Positions 21,930 through 34,108 of a DNA stretch of 64,000 nucleotides are shown one piece after another. This DNA is from Hydrangea macrophylla (Eukaryota; Streptophyta; Magnoliopsida; Cornales; Hydrangeaceae), in contig CM066994.1 of assembly GCA_033977485.1 (NCBI GenBank), forward strand, positions 24,768,681 to 24,832,680, in the 5' to 3' direction. Made by a program: the position numbers and the translations under genes. The notes under the pieces are model-generated. The model was not told the origin of the DNA, made no database searches, and saw nothing but the letters and a program-made list of their open reading frames with translations. Positions within the stretch are counted from its first letter, which is position 1. Each line of letters starts with the position of its first letter.

Positions 21930-24900
21930 CGAAATTAGTGATCCCTCTTCCCTCTCACTCGAATTTCAGCAACCCTAGATCCCTCGTTCCTGTCCTCTTT
22001 CTCTCTCTACCTAAAGAACACATTCCTCTTGCCCTAACTTCTATACTGAGAGACGTTGAACCGCCACTCTCTTTCTTCGTTGAACCCTTCTACATCAGTC
22101 TCGGGATGGGCAATAGAAAACTTGGCTGATAAAGGGGACACCTTCTACATCATCCTCATCAACTCTCACTCCCATCACCAGTCTCGCGACCTTCTCTGGT
22201 CCAACTCTAGTTCCTGTAAGTTTATAAACATATATATAGATGGATGTTTTTCATAAATTAACTTGTTTTTTTTTTTTTTTTTTTAATTTAGCTTATTAAA
22301 TCTGATGGAGTAATGTTGGGTTTTCAGGCCTAATTCCATTGACAGAGTTTCGGCAACCAGAGACCATGAAGAAGTACGATAGAAACAGGTCTTTTCCCAA
22401 AAAAAATTTAATTTTTTTTATTCTTATTCGTTTTTTTTTTGTGGGGGGGGGGGGGAAGATTAGAGCTTTCAACATTTAGATTTATAAATGTCTATATTAT
22501 ATATATAAAAATAAAAAATAAATTGGATATGAATTAATGTAGGTGAACATTGTTACTAAGGTGTACTAGGGAGATGCGAGAGAGAAGCTGTAGTTTCCAT
22601 ATCTCACTAAACTTGCTCAGGTTGGTTTCTTTTATATTATTCCAAATATTCCGATGTTAGTTCATGTTGTCTATTGCTAAATCTGTACGTCTTTGATGAT
22701 TCCATTGGTATGATTGTACCAATTTTTTGAATTCAAATTTAGATTTGATTTCATCTAGTACTCGTAAGAGTTCGTTGATTATGGCTTATTAAATCATAAA
22801 ATTCAAAATTACTACCTGTTTGGATCGATATTTATTAAATCATATACTGGTGGATTTTTTTTTTTGCAAAAGTGTGGATTGCCAGTGATAATCAATGATT
22901 AAAATTAGCATTACTTGATTGCTATATCAAACTATGGTATTTAGATTTAGTTTGAGTGATTTGATTGTCATAATGCTGCTTATAGTTCATGGTTCGGGAA
23001 TTGATTTTCAGAATGCTAGATCTTGATTTACAAGTTTGATAATCTTTCACATGATATAATTCCAGAGAAATTTTATACTTTCATCGCATCGCATCGCATC
23101 TACTGCATAATCTGTGGTTCCCTGTCCGAACAGATGTCAGTAGTTTTATTTTAATACTAAATAAGCTTACTTGTTTGATAAATTGTAAATGACCACATAC
23201 CAGAGATAATTTGATCCAAATTGTTGTTATTACTTGTTAGCAGTCAAATGTGCAAGTGTGTTACACAGGAGAAAAGTGCGTACATTGGCTATAGTGGGTA
23301 TGCTGGTTTCACATCTTATATTTTACGTATAAGGACCTCATTTAAAAAAAAAATCGTTTTCGGGTGTGATCTGGTCTATGTTAGTTAGCTGACACCTACT
23401 TCGCAACCACAAATACACAGATTCTTTCTGTGTAATCCTACAAAAGAGTGGATATAACAGCTTTTATGTTTTTTAAAGGGATTCTTGGCGAAAGGACAAA
23501 CAGCGTCCACGATATGAGCACAGGAAAAGTAACTAATTGAAGTTTATAGCTATATTAAAGTGCAAAATTAAGCCGCTTTATTGTTTTCATATTTTTCCCT
23601 TTCTATTTCAGTATTTCCTACAGCTTCAAGTTCATTGATAACACAGATTTAAGTTAAGTAGAACTTTGAAAGGAATGGAAGGAAGAAGAATGAGTGAGAG
23701 ATAAATGGAAGTCGGCCATACGGCCTACATCCATGGCACAATGTCCATGATGATTGCATCTCTTATTCCTTTTCCTTCATATTGCTTCAATGCAATGATG
23801 TCCTATACATAAGCTTTAATTGCAATTAGGTTAATTATTAATTTTGGTATTCACTTATTGGGATTATATGATTGAACCATTGCACAATTTATTAAATTGA
23901 GAGAATCAAGTCAGGTTTGATTAGATGTGATGTTTGTTTCAGTTGAACAATATATCTGACAGCTCTCTCTTCTTCAACCCTAGATTAATACTTTATTCGT
24001 CTTACCCTAGATGTACCCATACCCAACATTTTTGGATTCTCCGTACTCACGTACCCGTGTCACGTATAAGTACCCGTGTGCCATGCTACATACTTGTAGC
24101 TGGTCAGAGATAATGGGGTAATTTTGGTGGAAGGGCAGGCCCAGACTGACAAAATGCTTTTTTATGAAATGATTCTATGTTCTGACAAATGAAAATTGAT
24201 TCAGTGTATTTTTTTGGAGTATTGCATTATAGTTTGGATATATGGACCTATTGAAAGATGGTGGCAGTTTTGTTGTTTTCATTTCCATAGACTAGAAAAA
24301 GTGGTATATACAATGTAGCGCACGTGCACAGCACAGTAGATTGTATTGGCAGACAAAGTGTATAAAATCGCTATTTTTATGTCATGTTGCCATCCAGGTT
24401 GTATTGGGGCTGTCATCAGGTATCATCTTTATTTGTGTATAGAGAATTTCTTATGTAGATTTATTTAATTACTAGTAGACTTTACACAAAATTAGGCCGA
24501 GATCTGTGGTACAACTGTCCTTGGGTTGAGTGCTAGTTAAGCGCCCATTAGCAAATAGTTAAGTGTTACCAAACTGATAATCTCATGTACTTTTCAAGTA
24601 GAGTCTGTACGCAGACCTTTTTAAGGACAGAAGCTGTTTATTATTTGGATTTTTCAACTACTTCCATGAAATGAAATCATAGTGATCCACTATTAGTGTT
24701 CTAGCTCATCTGGGAGTTATGTTATGGTTTGAAGATGCCAATGGTGGTGAGTTATTTTATCTATGGATTCAAATAATCTATCTATTATCTATATATAAAG
24801 GCTGAGGCAAATGAAGTCTCCACAGCCTTCCACCTCAGCTTCCCAACTCCTCTAAAAAAAATCCTACATGGCATCTAAACATGATTCATTGCTCTCTCTT

Positions 24901-25240
24901 TGCTTCGCTCTCTCATTCATAGACTCCTCTCTTTTGCCTTTTCCTCTTTCAAGCCCTTTTCCCTTCTCTGAATGACTATTCGCCTCCAGTAGCTCAAAAG
25001 ACCAAACGCCTCTTCTCTCTCTTCTTAACCTTTCAGTTTTCTCTTCTTCACGAAGCCAATATTCTCAAACACGTGTTGCCCCATGTCAAAGATTGGTATT
25101 CTAAACAAAGTCTATAGTTCCAATAGGAGCCACGACTCCTGAAGATTGAAGAATACATTTTCTTTTTTTTTTTTTTCCTTTTTTTAATAGTTATTTTTGT
25201 ATGGGCTTTGTTTGTTTAATTTTTCAATTCACATACTGAT
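21930..25240 (+). other. Gene-like but unidentified cargo of the CACTA element
   Basis: A CT-rich leader-like stretch (21930-22210) ends at a good splice-donor sequence (cctgtaagttta near 22215); short exon-like pieces follow acceptor-like sites (e.g. after 22327 and after 23480). Near 24789 a Helitron-like 5' start occurs (tctatatataaaggctgagg) without a matching 3' end. I cannot name any gene. Poly-T and poly-G runs (~22263 and ~22440) show the sequence is not under strong constraint. Confidence 0.3.
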
Positions 25241-25365
25241 TAGTTTTGGGGGTTGCAATTCTGCATTTTAAGGTTTTTCTAATTGTCTTCTCTGATTGCA
25301 TTGCCCAATCCAAAAAGATATTAGGGCTTGAAATTTATTTGAAGGGTGGAGGATTTGCATTATCA

Positions 25366-25506
25366 ATGCCCTCTGAATTCATGAAATGGGTTGCTGCAAT
25401 GGAGGATCACGGAAGAGAGAACTTACATACCGAGCTCAACGCCGATTTCATCTCCGGCAACGCTCTCTCTAGGTCCCTCTTGCAAAACCTGACTTCGGTT
25501 TTCTAA
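25366..25506 (+). other. Short open frame in CACTA cargo, unknown
   Basis: An ATG at 25366 opens 46 codons (MPSEFMKWVAAMEDHGRENL and following) ending at a TAA just before a (CA)n microsatellite. Codon use looks protein-like and the stretch follows a CT-rich leader-like region (24890-25130), so it may be a first exon captured from a host gene. No family was recognised. Confidence 0.25.
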
Positions 25507-25509
25507 GGT

Positions 25510-25562
<53 letters not shown>
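25510..25562. repeat. (CA)n microsatellite
   Basis: About 26 pure CA units. Confidence 0.97.
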
Positions 25563-25567
<5 letters not shown>

Positions 25568-25569
25568 AT

Positions 25570-28500
25570 ACATTTATATTATTTGTTGATTTATTTCTAA
25601 TGCCCTCTATGATTACCACATGACTAGAATCCCTCCCAGTTTAAGGGCGACACCACTATACGGCGGGAATATCTCTCACTCTTTGTGTGAAGTATATATA
25701 TCTCATGTGAATCTATGTATATATATATTTTGTGAATCATTGCTGGAGTCAGTTCTAAGATGGTACATTTTTTATACCTTAAATTGTTAATCCTCTCTCT
25801 ACATCTATTTCTAATGTTATTGTTTTTAATACCTGTGTTTCAATTTCATTGTTTATGGGGTTTTTAATCTTTCCCACAAAAATACATGGACTCTCACTAT
25901 ACATTTCTCTCCGTTGGCAATGCATGCCCCCCCTCTCTTAGGGTAGCCATTGATAGTTTTTTGTTTCCCCTTTTTTTTGGTAGGGTATTGGAGCTTTGGA
26001 TATACAAGCAATGATCATTCAAGAAGGCCCGTATGAGTTCAAAAATTGGAGGTATGAATAAAATTCATGACTTTTTATTTTCACTTCATTCTCAGAGTGA
26101 GTATATTTTTGGGTTTATTCTGTATTTTGGCCATACATTTCAACTGAAAACCCAAATTGTAGAGTGTAAAAATATATTCATCAAATGTTTTTGTATATTT
26201 TTGGGTTCGTTGTCCTTTATTTATGAGATAATGTTCTTTCAAAAACATTTAATGGGTGGTTGAAAAACCCAAAGTAAAAGAGTGTAGTTCTAGAAATTTA
26301 ATATGCTTGCCCATGTGCTAGAAATTGTTTGTTGAAGTATTAGGAAAGAAAAAAGGGTAACGTTCTTTCAAAAATATTTAATGGGTGGTCTCAAAGTTTC
26401 ATAATGTGTGTGTATGTGTCTCTTCTCATTTTATCTTCTTTCTTAATTGTTTGTATGCCTTTACAATGTCTTCTCATTTTTTTTTGGCAGCTGACCCTCT
26501 CTTGCAGATTTACAACTCTGAGTAATTTATAGGTATGAAATTTGTTCAACTCTAAATGTATCAAAGAGAGTTGGGTCCTTGACGCTAACAATAATTTGTC
26601 AATTTCATATATTTAACTAGGTAAAAGAGAGAAGAAGAAACAACATATACAGTTTAGTGCTATTTTTCTTTGACAACAGGGTTAGGAGATTTAAAAAAAT
26701 AAAAGCACTACAAAAGAATGACATTGTATCATCAGTACAAAAGTGTCAAAAGTTGAGGGCCCTCTTATCACTTTCACAATGTTGTTTGTCAAAATTGCAA
26801 ATGCCCTTGATTCATGATTAAATTTTATTCAAGCCATTTAAAAATATATATATATATATATTAAATAAATGTATATAAAGAGAGAGATCTGTCATATATA
26901 CCTACAATTTGAATATTAATCTAAGTGAGGACATATATATATATAAGGCTTATCTAATCTGTGTTATTTATAGGACTCCATTTTAAGAGTTTGCTTCAGA
27001 TGTCCAAAAACATAGGGCCGACCATGGCTGATTGTTTGGGAGGGTAGTGGCTAGAAAAATAAAAACTACGTGTTGGACAAGATAGAATAGCAATAAAAGT
27101 TCATATTTTGGAGTCCATTTACGGTCTCATGAACTCCCAAGTCCCAACAAATTTAAAATTTGAAACTTCCTAGAGCCAACTTGATTTTCTAGGGAGTTTC
27201 AAATTCTATGTTCGTTAAACCTTCCTTGGTTTTCTAATGCTTTACTTTTCAAGTCACTAGCATGGGAAACAGTTTATATTAGAATTTTTTAGTCAAAAAC
27301 TATTTTATGTTAGCATGATTCAATTATTTTGTTTGTGCAGATCTTGAATCAGACTCCAAATGTTAAAAAAAAATTATGTTTTTGATAAATGGTAGTGAAG
27401 GGTCTTGATTTTTGATAAATGTTATTTGATGGTAGTGAATGGTCTCGGTCCGATTTCAATCCATTGCACACTGCTGCAAGTCAATGTGACCAAGGTAATG
27501 GTCTGATTTCATAAATTTTTTTCCTCCCTAACCGTCTAGATGTGATAACCTTGAATTTACAAGCTCTAACTTGTGTTGAAGGATTGAAGAAACAAAATGT
27601 ACATAGAAAAGAGAAAAACAAAATTGTTGTATTATACAATTCAATTAAATTAGAACCATGGACTGCTAGAATAAGAATAATTTAAGAAGTTTGGGGAAAG
27701 GTTAGTCTGAAAACAAGTTCAAAGTCTGACATTTTGCACAAATTGCGAAGTGTCCAGAAATAAGGCAAGGTTGATTATTGTCAACTCACAACCACATGGG
27801 CATATGAGAGTTTTTTTTAAGATTAGTTATAACATATTGACACAACTAAAGAACTGCTGGAGGGTTTATAGTAAGGGGAGGGTTAACACCAGAAAACACA
27901 CATAAATTACATAGAGATGAACTAAAGATCCTGTCACTTTCATTTGTCAATATGCTATTGTTAATTAGTTATTGTTCCTTTGAGAGAATTGCGTGACCGA
28001 ACCTTATTGTTAAGTACATAAAAAGTTTAATCTGTATTTCAAGAACCAATTTAGTATTTGCATTTGTTTATTGAGTAATGCTGTGCTTCCCAAATTTTAC
28101 TTTCCCTTGCCATTTATTGGGGATCAGTTGACCTTTCATCACATTTGCTCAGTCTGTGCAGGACACACTACACAGCAACTAGGTAAACAACTGCATACAA
28201 CAAAAACTTATCAACCGAAAGAGAGCAATCCAAACCCACGTCAAAAATATTATTCATCACACTATCCCAATATGCCTGGGCTACTTTTTTTTTTTAATAT
28301 TGTTGCCTGGGCTGCTTCACCAATATGCATGGTTAGACTGACAAGGTTAACAGGAACTGAGGGTTACCCTAGTTGTCACGACATGTGCTATCACACCATG
28401 CATGAAAGGCTTTTGATAAATCAGCATCGAACGTCATATCGCTGACAGTTAAAACTACATATGATCCACTGGAGAGGTTTTCACACGAGCAGAGGAGCAT

Positions 28501-30770
28501 GAACCTTTTCTTGCAGCTTGGGCTGAGAAGGATTCTCCGCATTGGAATACAAGAAGCTTTAGTGATAAACTCTTTAGAGTTTCTGATTCTCAAAGATCAA
28601 AATATCAAATCATATCGACCCATTGTAACTTTTGTATTATTCTATGCTCTCAAATTCAATTGCTGTTGATTCTAAGGACTAAAAGAGATGTCCTTGCTTT
28701 AGTCTATTCAAGGGTTGCCAGAATGTGCTCTTAGGCGCATTATTTTAACTGCATCAGGTGGGGCTTTTAGGTACCAGAGCGAGTCGTGCCAGGAAGGACA
28801 AAGCTCCTCTTTTTGCCCTCTGAACCTTACCAGTGAGCTTAAGCTAGGTTCTTGGCTGATTATATTGACAAAAAAGGTATGACACACATATAATCATTTG
28901 TCTTAGTTTTGAATTTTTTAAATTGGGTCCTGAATGACTATTTCCTTATTCTTTTTCCTATTTTGAAAGATGATTAGCTTTCAGAATTCTAAAGTGTTTC
29001 TGAATGATCTAAGTTATTTTTTCAGTTTAAAGCAGATCCAATTAATGAAAAAGCTATGAAGTAAGTCGTTGCATATGTAAGGCTTTTTCTGCTTAGTAAG
29101 TCATTGCTTTTAAGCCATCTCGGGCTGAATGGAATGTTAGAACCAAACAAACTTATTTTTCTTTTTTCTTTTTTCTTTTTTCTTTTTTTTTCGGGTGCAA
29201 AAAAAAATTTGTTCTCTCAGACCATGAATATTGATATAAAAACTAATAAAGAGTTAAAATACAAAGCTCTAAAAAGCTTGAACATTGTAACTGATTTACT
29301 AGGAAGAAGTATCGTTTGGGTTGAATATGAGGCAAAAATACATCTCTGTTTGATTACTGGGTAGTGACTGGTTCAATCAACTAATTGTAAACACATATAT
29401 GTGAATGATCTATGTTTTCTTGACCTTTTGATGCACTGATGTTTTCAATTTAATGTTGGCAGTATTTAACTCAGATTTCTCTTATTGGCATAGAGAGTAT
29501 TCACTTTTGGCGGAGGAAGGAGTGAAGGCAGCAAGGACATGAAGTCCTTAGTAAGTAATCTCCCTCACTATTTTTTCTCCTTTCTTGTATTCTTGAAATT
29601 TCTAGAAAACATTGAAAAGAGTTATTTCAAGAACCTGTGGGAGAGGGCCGGGTAGGATATTCCATTTACGTCATCGGAAAGGCAGAGTCACATGGGGTCC
29701 CCCCCCCCCACACACACACAACTTTTGAGATATCTCAGATGCTATATAAGAGATACGACATGCAGTGGTTTGTGGCAATTAGCAAGTAACATGGGCACAA
29801 GTTAAAGTGAAGCTTATGTTGTATTTTCTTAGGTTTCTAAAAACTTTGTACATCCATAATGTTGGAATATATTAACAGATTTATTTAATCCTTTAAAGCT
29901 CGCGATCACTTGAAAGCTCGCGAGATTTGAGCTCGTGAGCAAGCTCGCGATCTCATGAAAAAGCTTGCGAACAAGCTCGGCTCGGCTCGTGTCCACCCCT
30001 AATGAGGATCTTCATCATTGTTGTAGTTCTCCCTGTTCTAACCCTTGATTGGTTAGTTTCTTCCTTAACAATTAGAAGTTTTTTCCTATTATTCTTCTAA
30101 AGGCAATTTTCTAACTTTCTTTTGACTTCTTTACTATATTGGAAACTGTTGAATCACATTCTAAACATGCTCTTAATCCAGGAATAATTGAAAATGGAGA
30201 ATGTATTATGAAATTTCCAAACACGCCCTTAATCCATGTTTGTTCATCTCGTCTACTTTAGTTTATAGAAGAAGATTCAAAACAAGTTGACTTATTATGC
30301 TTTAAGTCTCATTTTTTGTTTTACGGATGAATATTAGCATATTACAGCCTGTGAATTTGGTGAAACATTTCAGTGACTCCATGGTGGGAGGAACTTAGGA
30401 GACCAAAAGGCACCCAGTGGCTTTGATATCCACAAACTATGAGCAAAAGTTCTATTGAAGTGCAAGCTTTGTGATGAAGAGCAACTCATTTGTCCACATC
30501 TTGTAGAAAGAAAGAGAACTAGGCTACTTTGCAGTAAGTTTAGTATTGTTAGTGTCAGGCTTGTCGGCTAAAGTAGTTGAATTGGTCTTTAAATTTCAGA
30601 CATGCTTTGTTTGATAGTTTAGGTTTGAATGTACGAGCTCCTTAAATTTAAGATATTGTTAGATTGAGCTTGTTGGTTAAGACATGTATGAACTCTTTAC
30701 TTGTTACGATAATTATGGATTATTTTTGTTGTGTTGGGTATAGATATGTTGGTTAGACATGGATGAATGG
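25570..30770. other. CACTA interior, AT-rich, no gene identified
   Basis: This 5.2 kb stretch has only short frames without known motifs. It contains poly-pyrimidine runs (~29160-29195), a short ccccccccc(ca)n tract (~29700) and a gctcgcgag-rich block (29895-29990, ending gtccacccct) resembling the end of a hAT-type element, without a visible partner. Exon-like pieces near 29480-29550 and 30370-30540 carry possible splice sites but could not be identified. Confidence 0.4.
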
Positions 30771-30779
30771 TTTACATAT

Positions 30780-30946
30780 AAGTAATATTTGGGGCACTAA
30801 CAACATCCACTAACACTTACTAACACTTTCTATCTCTCTCCTAGTGGCACTATGGGGTCCGCAGTGGACCCCGCTGTACTACTAGGAGAGAGATAGAGTG
30901 TGTTAGTACGTGTTAGTGGATGTTGTTAGTGCCCCTAGCATTGCCC
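30780..30946. mobile_element. Mutator-type MITE nested in the CACTA element (167 bp)
   Basis: The flanks tttacatat at 30771-30779 and 30947-30955 form a perfect 9-bp TSD. The element is a near-perfect foldback: the left arm from gggcactaacaacatccact is complementary to the right arm ending agtggatgttgttagtgccc. A 9-bp TSD is typical of Mutator-like elements. Confidence 0.85.
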
Positions 30947-31116
30947 TTTACATATTATGTTTACTTTCGATTATTTTTTATTGTGTTGGATATAGATTAA
31001 TCTTGTAATTTTTTGTGTTTGGCATAGATTAATATGCTTGTTAATTAGGTACAAATATATATATATATATGGGAAGCATTTAAATAAATAATATTTTTTT
31101 CGATTTATGCATATTT

Positions 31117-31456
31117 CTAACGGATATATCCGTTAGTAAATCTGTTAGTATTTTTTAATTTTTTGGAAATTACTAACGGATATATCCGTTAGTAATAGTT
31201 GGCAAACCGTTAGTATTCAATATAAATCTTTTAATATTAGCTGGAAAAAATCGTTAGTAAGTAGGTTTCTAACGGATATATCCGTTAGAAATCTTTGATT
31301 TACTAACGGACTTACTAACGGATATATCCGTTAGTAAAATTAATTTTTCTAACGGATATATCCGTTAGTAAATCCGTTAGTAATATTACTAACGCTAAAA
31401 TACTAACAGATATATCCGTTAGTAATATTTATTCTAACGGATATATCCGTTAGTAA
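31117..31456. repeat. Right subterminal palindromic repeats of the CACTA element
   Basis: About seven copies of ctaacggatatatccgttag or one-base variants (one with aacag), plus several half copies, in 340 bp. This is more copies than at the left end, an asymmetry usual for CACTA elements. Confidence 0.9.
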
Positions 31457-31476
31457 TGTGGCCATATGGTGTAGTG

Positions 31477-32153
31477 TCACACTTGAGCCAAGCAAAACCA
31501 GAGTTTGGGAAGAAGTTGTAAAATCATTTGTGGCCCAGTATGAGTACAACCAAGACCTGGACGTCACTGTCCGAGATCTAGAAACAACGAGGCAAGGGAA
31601 CAAAGAATCATTTGCTGAGTATCTGAGTCGATGGAGAGAGAAAGTCGCGAAGATGGTACAGAGACCATCAGAAAAAGACCAAATCCGAATGTTGATGAAA
31701 AACCTGCAGCCAGTTTATCAAGAGAAGATGAGGTTTCAGTCAATCAACACTTTTGCCGAGGTGTTTGATGTGGGAACAAGGATTGAAGATGCGATTCAGG
31801 AAGGAGTGATCAAGAAAGAAGAACAACCGAACCGGTATCGGAGGCCCAGTTATGGATCAAATGGAGGGCATTCGGGGGGTCACTCTGGCCCCACCGATGT
31901 CAATGTACTTAGCGAGCCGGAGAGAAAATTCGATATCACCAGAAACCATCCAAGAGGAGGAGGAGATAAGCCACCAAGAAAATTCTCAGATCTGGGAGTA
32001 TCATTGTCAACCGCTCTTGACAGGCTGTTAGCGAAGGGGCATCTCCGTCAGTTGGAACCACGACCTCTGCCAAGTCTGCTTCCGCCAAATTTCCAAGGGG
32101 ACCTCTTCTGCAAATTTCATCAACAGAAGGCCATTCAACGGACCGGTGCATGA
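31477..32153 (+). pseudogene. gag of element D, 3' part
   Basis: Gag resumes right after the CACTA element in the matching phase (LEPSKTRVWEEVVKSFVAQY). The rest of the gag core follows (ESFAEYLSRWREKVAKMVQR; RMLMKNLQPVYQEKM), then a Gly/Arg-rich spacer. Near the end stands the start of the CxFHxxxGH-type cysteine/histidine motif of Tat Gag proteins. A missing base near 32131 breaks the frame in that motif, giving the stop at 32151-32153; the codons that should follow are in the next frame (from 32150). Gag of D is thus damaged twice: by the transposon and by this small deletion. Confidence 0.85.
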
Positions 32154-34108
32154 GGCTAAGGCATGAAATCCAAGACCTCATCGACAATAAAGTGATATCC
32201 GAACCGCCTGTCAAAACCCCTAATGTCACCAAGAATCCTCTGCCAAACCATCGTGCTGTGCCGCCGCGGGACCTTTATTTCTTGGGGATAGAAGAAGCAA
32301 CCTTTGATCCATCTAGGCTAATCACTAAGTCTGGGGCACCGAGAAGACCATACCTGCTGCCTAAGGACTCAACGATCTGTGCTTTGGAGGATCAGCTAGG
32401 GGAAAATGAAATGGGGAAGTCAGATTGGTGGATCCAAGAGAGCGACGATCAAGACGTGAGCCGGGTGGAGGATGACCTTTGGTACGAAAGCGACAAGGAA
32501 GCAGAGGTGTTAGAGAGTACTTTGAAAGATAATTCGGAAACCGATAATCTATGGATGAGAGAAGAAGTCAGTCACTTGATCCGGTCAGGCAGACACTTCA
32601 AGCCGCACGAGCTAGAGGAAGATCACCCCGGGAAAGATCTGGACAAGGGAAAGGGTAAAGTTGATGAAGAAGCAGGGGAAGACAGGGTCCTGAAACAGTT
32701 GAAAAAGACCCAGGCTAACATCACTGTTTGGGGGTTGCTGATTGCCTCCAAACGTCACAGGCAGGCAGTTCTAGATGCTCTAAACCAATCTGACGTGTCA
32801 ATAGACACCACTCCGGAGGACCTCATAGGGCTGATTGGCAAAATTCCAGCTTCAGCTATTACTTTATCATCAAATGATCTGCCTCCGGGAGGACCCGTGC
32901 TCAACAAGCCTTTGTACATTACTGTCGAATGTCTGGGAAACACTGTGCCTGCTTGTCTCGTTGACAACGGATCTGCTCTAAATGTGTGTCCCTTCCGTAC
33001 AGCCAAGCGAATGGGCTTAGATGAATCTTCCTTTGTGTCATCCCAGCAAAAAGTCAGGGCATATGACAACACCCAGAGAGTAGTCATGGGTATCATCTTT
33101 CTTAATCTTGCTATTGGACCAATGGATAAAGAAGCTGAATTCCAAATCATCGATATCCCTGCCTCCTTCAATCTACTGCTAGGGAGGCCGTGGTTGGATA
33201 GCTTGGGTGTCATACCATCCACCATACACCAAAAGGTTAAATGCGTTTGGAAAGGTCAGATCCGCGACATTTTCAGAGACAGCTGGGTTCGTCTGTCTGA
33301 AGCATCATCAAGCGCACCGGTTCTAGAAATACTAATGCAAGAAGAAGAAACAAAAATGAGAGGGTTCGAGTTTATCAGCGTGTTGGAAGAAGAAAAGCCG
33401 AGAGAGTTTCTACTGCTCCATTTTGATCAGCATGCCAGTCCAGTGGTCGCAGTGATCATGAAGAAGATGGGCTTCTTTCCGGGATTGGGATTGGGAAAGA
33501 ACCTTCAAGGCCTGCCTGAGTTTCCAAAAATCCCTACTCAGACTCACACTCACGGCCTGGGGTATCAGCCAACGAAGAAGGAACTAAGGGCAAAGAAGAA
33601 GGCTTTCGATGCGCCGCTAGACCCTTACCTCAAAACGCTCAATGGGTACTTCGTAAAGGAAGGAGAAGATTTCCCCTTCTGTGGCTTCCCGGAGCCTTGG
33701 ATGGACCAGAAGGACGAAAGTCTAAAGCCGGGGTTCGAGATCTTTTTCTCTCATGAATTCTCCAAGTACAAAGATCCGTTTCTGCAAATGCTTGAAAAGT
33801 CTGCTGCCGTCAACGATTGGGTTGGTGTACTGGATGGACCGGTCATGCAGAATCTGTTGAGCGAGGAAGGGGTAAAAGCCGAAGGAAAAGGGAAAGAAGA
33901 CAAGGGCCTGGAAGTCAAGGTCGAAGAAGGGAGTGATGAGGATGCGCCGGAAGAGGAGTCGAAGCCAGGAAAGGAAGAAAAGACTGAATCCGAAGGGCTG
34001 AGGCGTCTTACTATTGCTATGTTTGTTGTAATGGCCCCCTCACCCAGAGTCTGTAATGGCCCAAATGAGGCGTCTTACTATTGCTATGTTTGTTGTAATC
34101 ACTCCTAA
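32150..34108 (+). pseudogene. Protease region and G-patch of element D
   Basis: A 652-codon frame. It begins with the tail of gag, followed by acidic linkers. An aspartic-protease-like domain has VDNGSALNV near residue 272 (active-site Asp at 272) and LLGRPWLDSLG ~75 residues later; DNG instead of DTG/DSG is common in Tat elements. Near residues 434-470 is a G-patch motif (MKKMGFFPGLGLGKNLQG), a glycine-rich RNA-associated module also known after the protease of some retroviruses. A Lys/Glu-rich tail follows (~580-620). Protease would cut the polyprotein; the role of the G-patch is unknown here. The frame ends because a 67-bp duplication (34-bp repeats at 33999-34032 and 34066-34099) shifts the frame by +1 before RT. 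Confidence 0.82.
33999..34099 (+). repeat. 67-bp duplication with 34-bp repeats, causes a frameshift
   Basis: tgaggcgtcttactattgct and the next 14 bases occur at 33999 and again at 34066. The 67-bp period is 1 mod 3, exactly the shift between the protease frame and the RT frame. Confidence 0.9.

Larger units (their letters stand above)
20767..31476. mobile_element. CACTA (En/Spm-type) DNA transposon, 10.7 kb, no transposase seen
   Basis: The ends are inverted copies, CACTACACCATATGG at 20767 and CCATATGGTGTAGTG ending at 31476, and the flanks carry the 3-bp TSD tca (20764-20766 and 31477-31479), as the CACTA superfamily requires. Removing the element plus one TSD copy leaves the gag frame of D in phase. 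Just inside both ends lie repeated copies of ctaacggatatatccgttag, like the subterminal transposase-binding repeats of known CACTA elements. No frame resembles a TNP2-type transposase or TNPA; the longest are under 130 codons. It is therefore non-autonomous, carrying about 9.5 kb of exon- and UTR-like or other filler sequence. Confidence 0.93.

Noticed and set aside
20767..31476. CACTA transposase gene
   Set aside because: No frame over ~130 codons and no TNP2-like motif on either strand.
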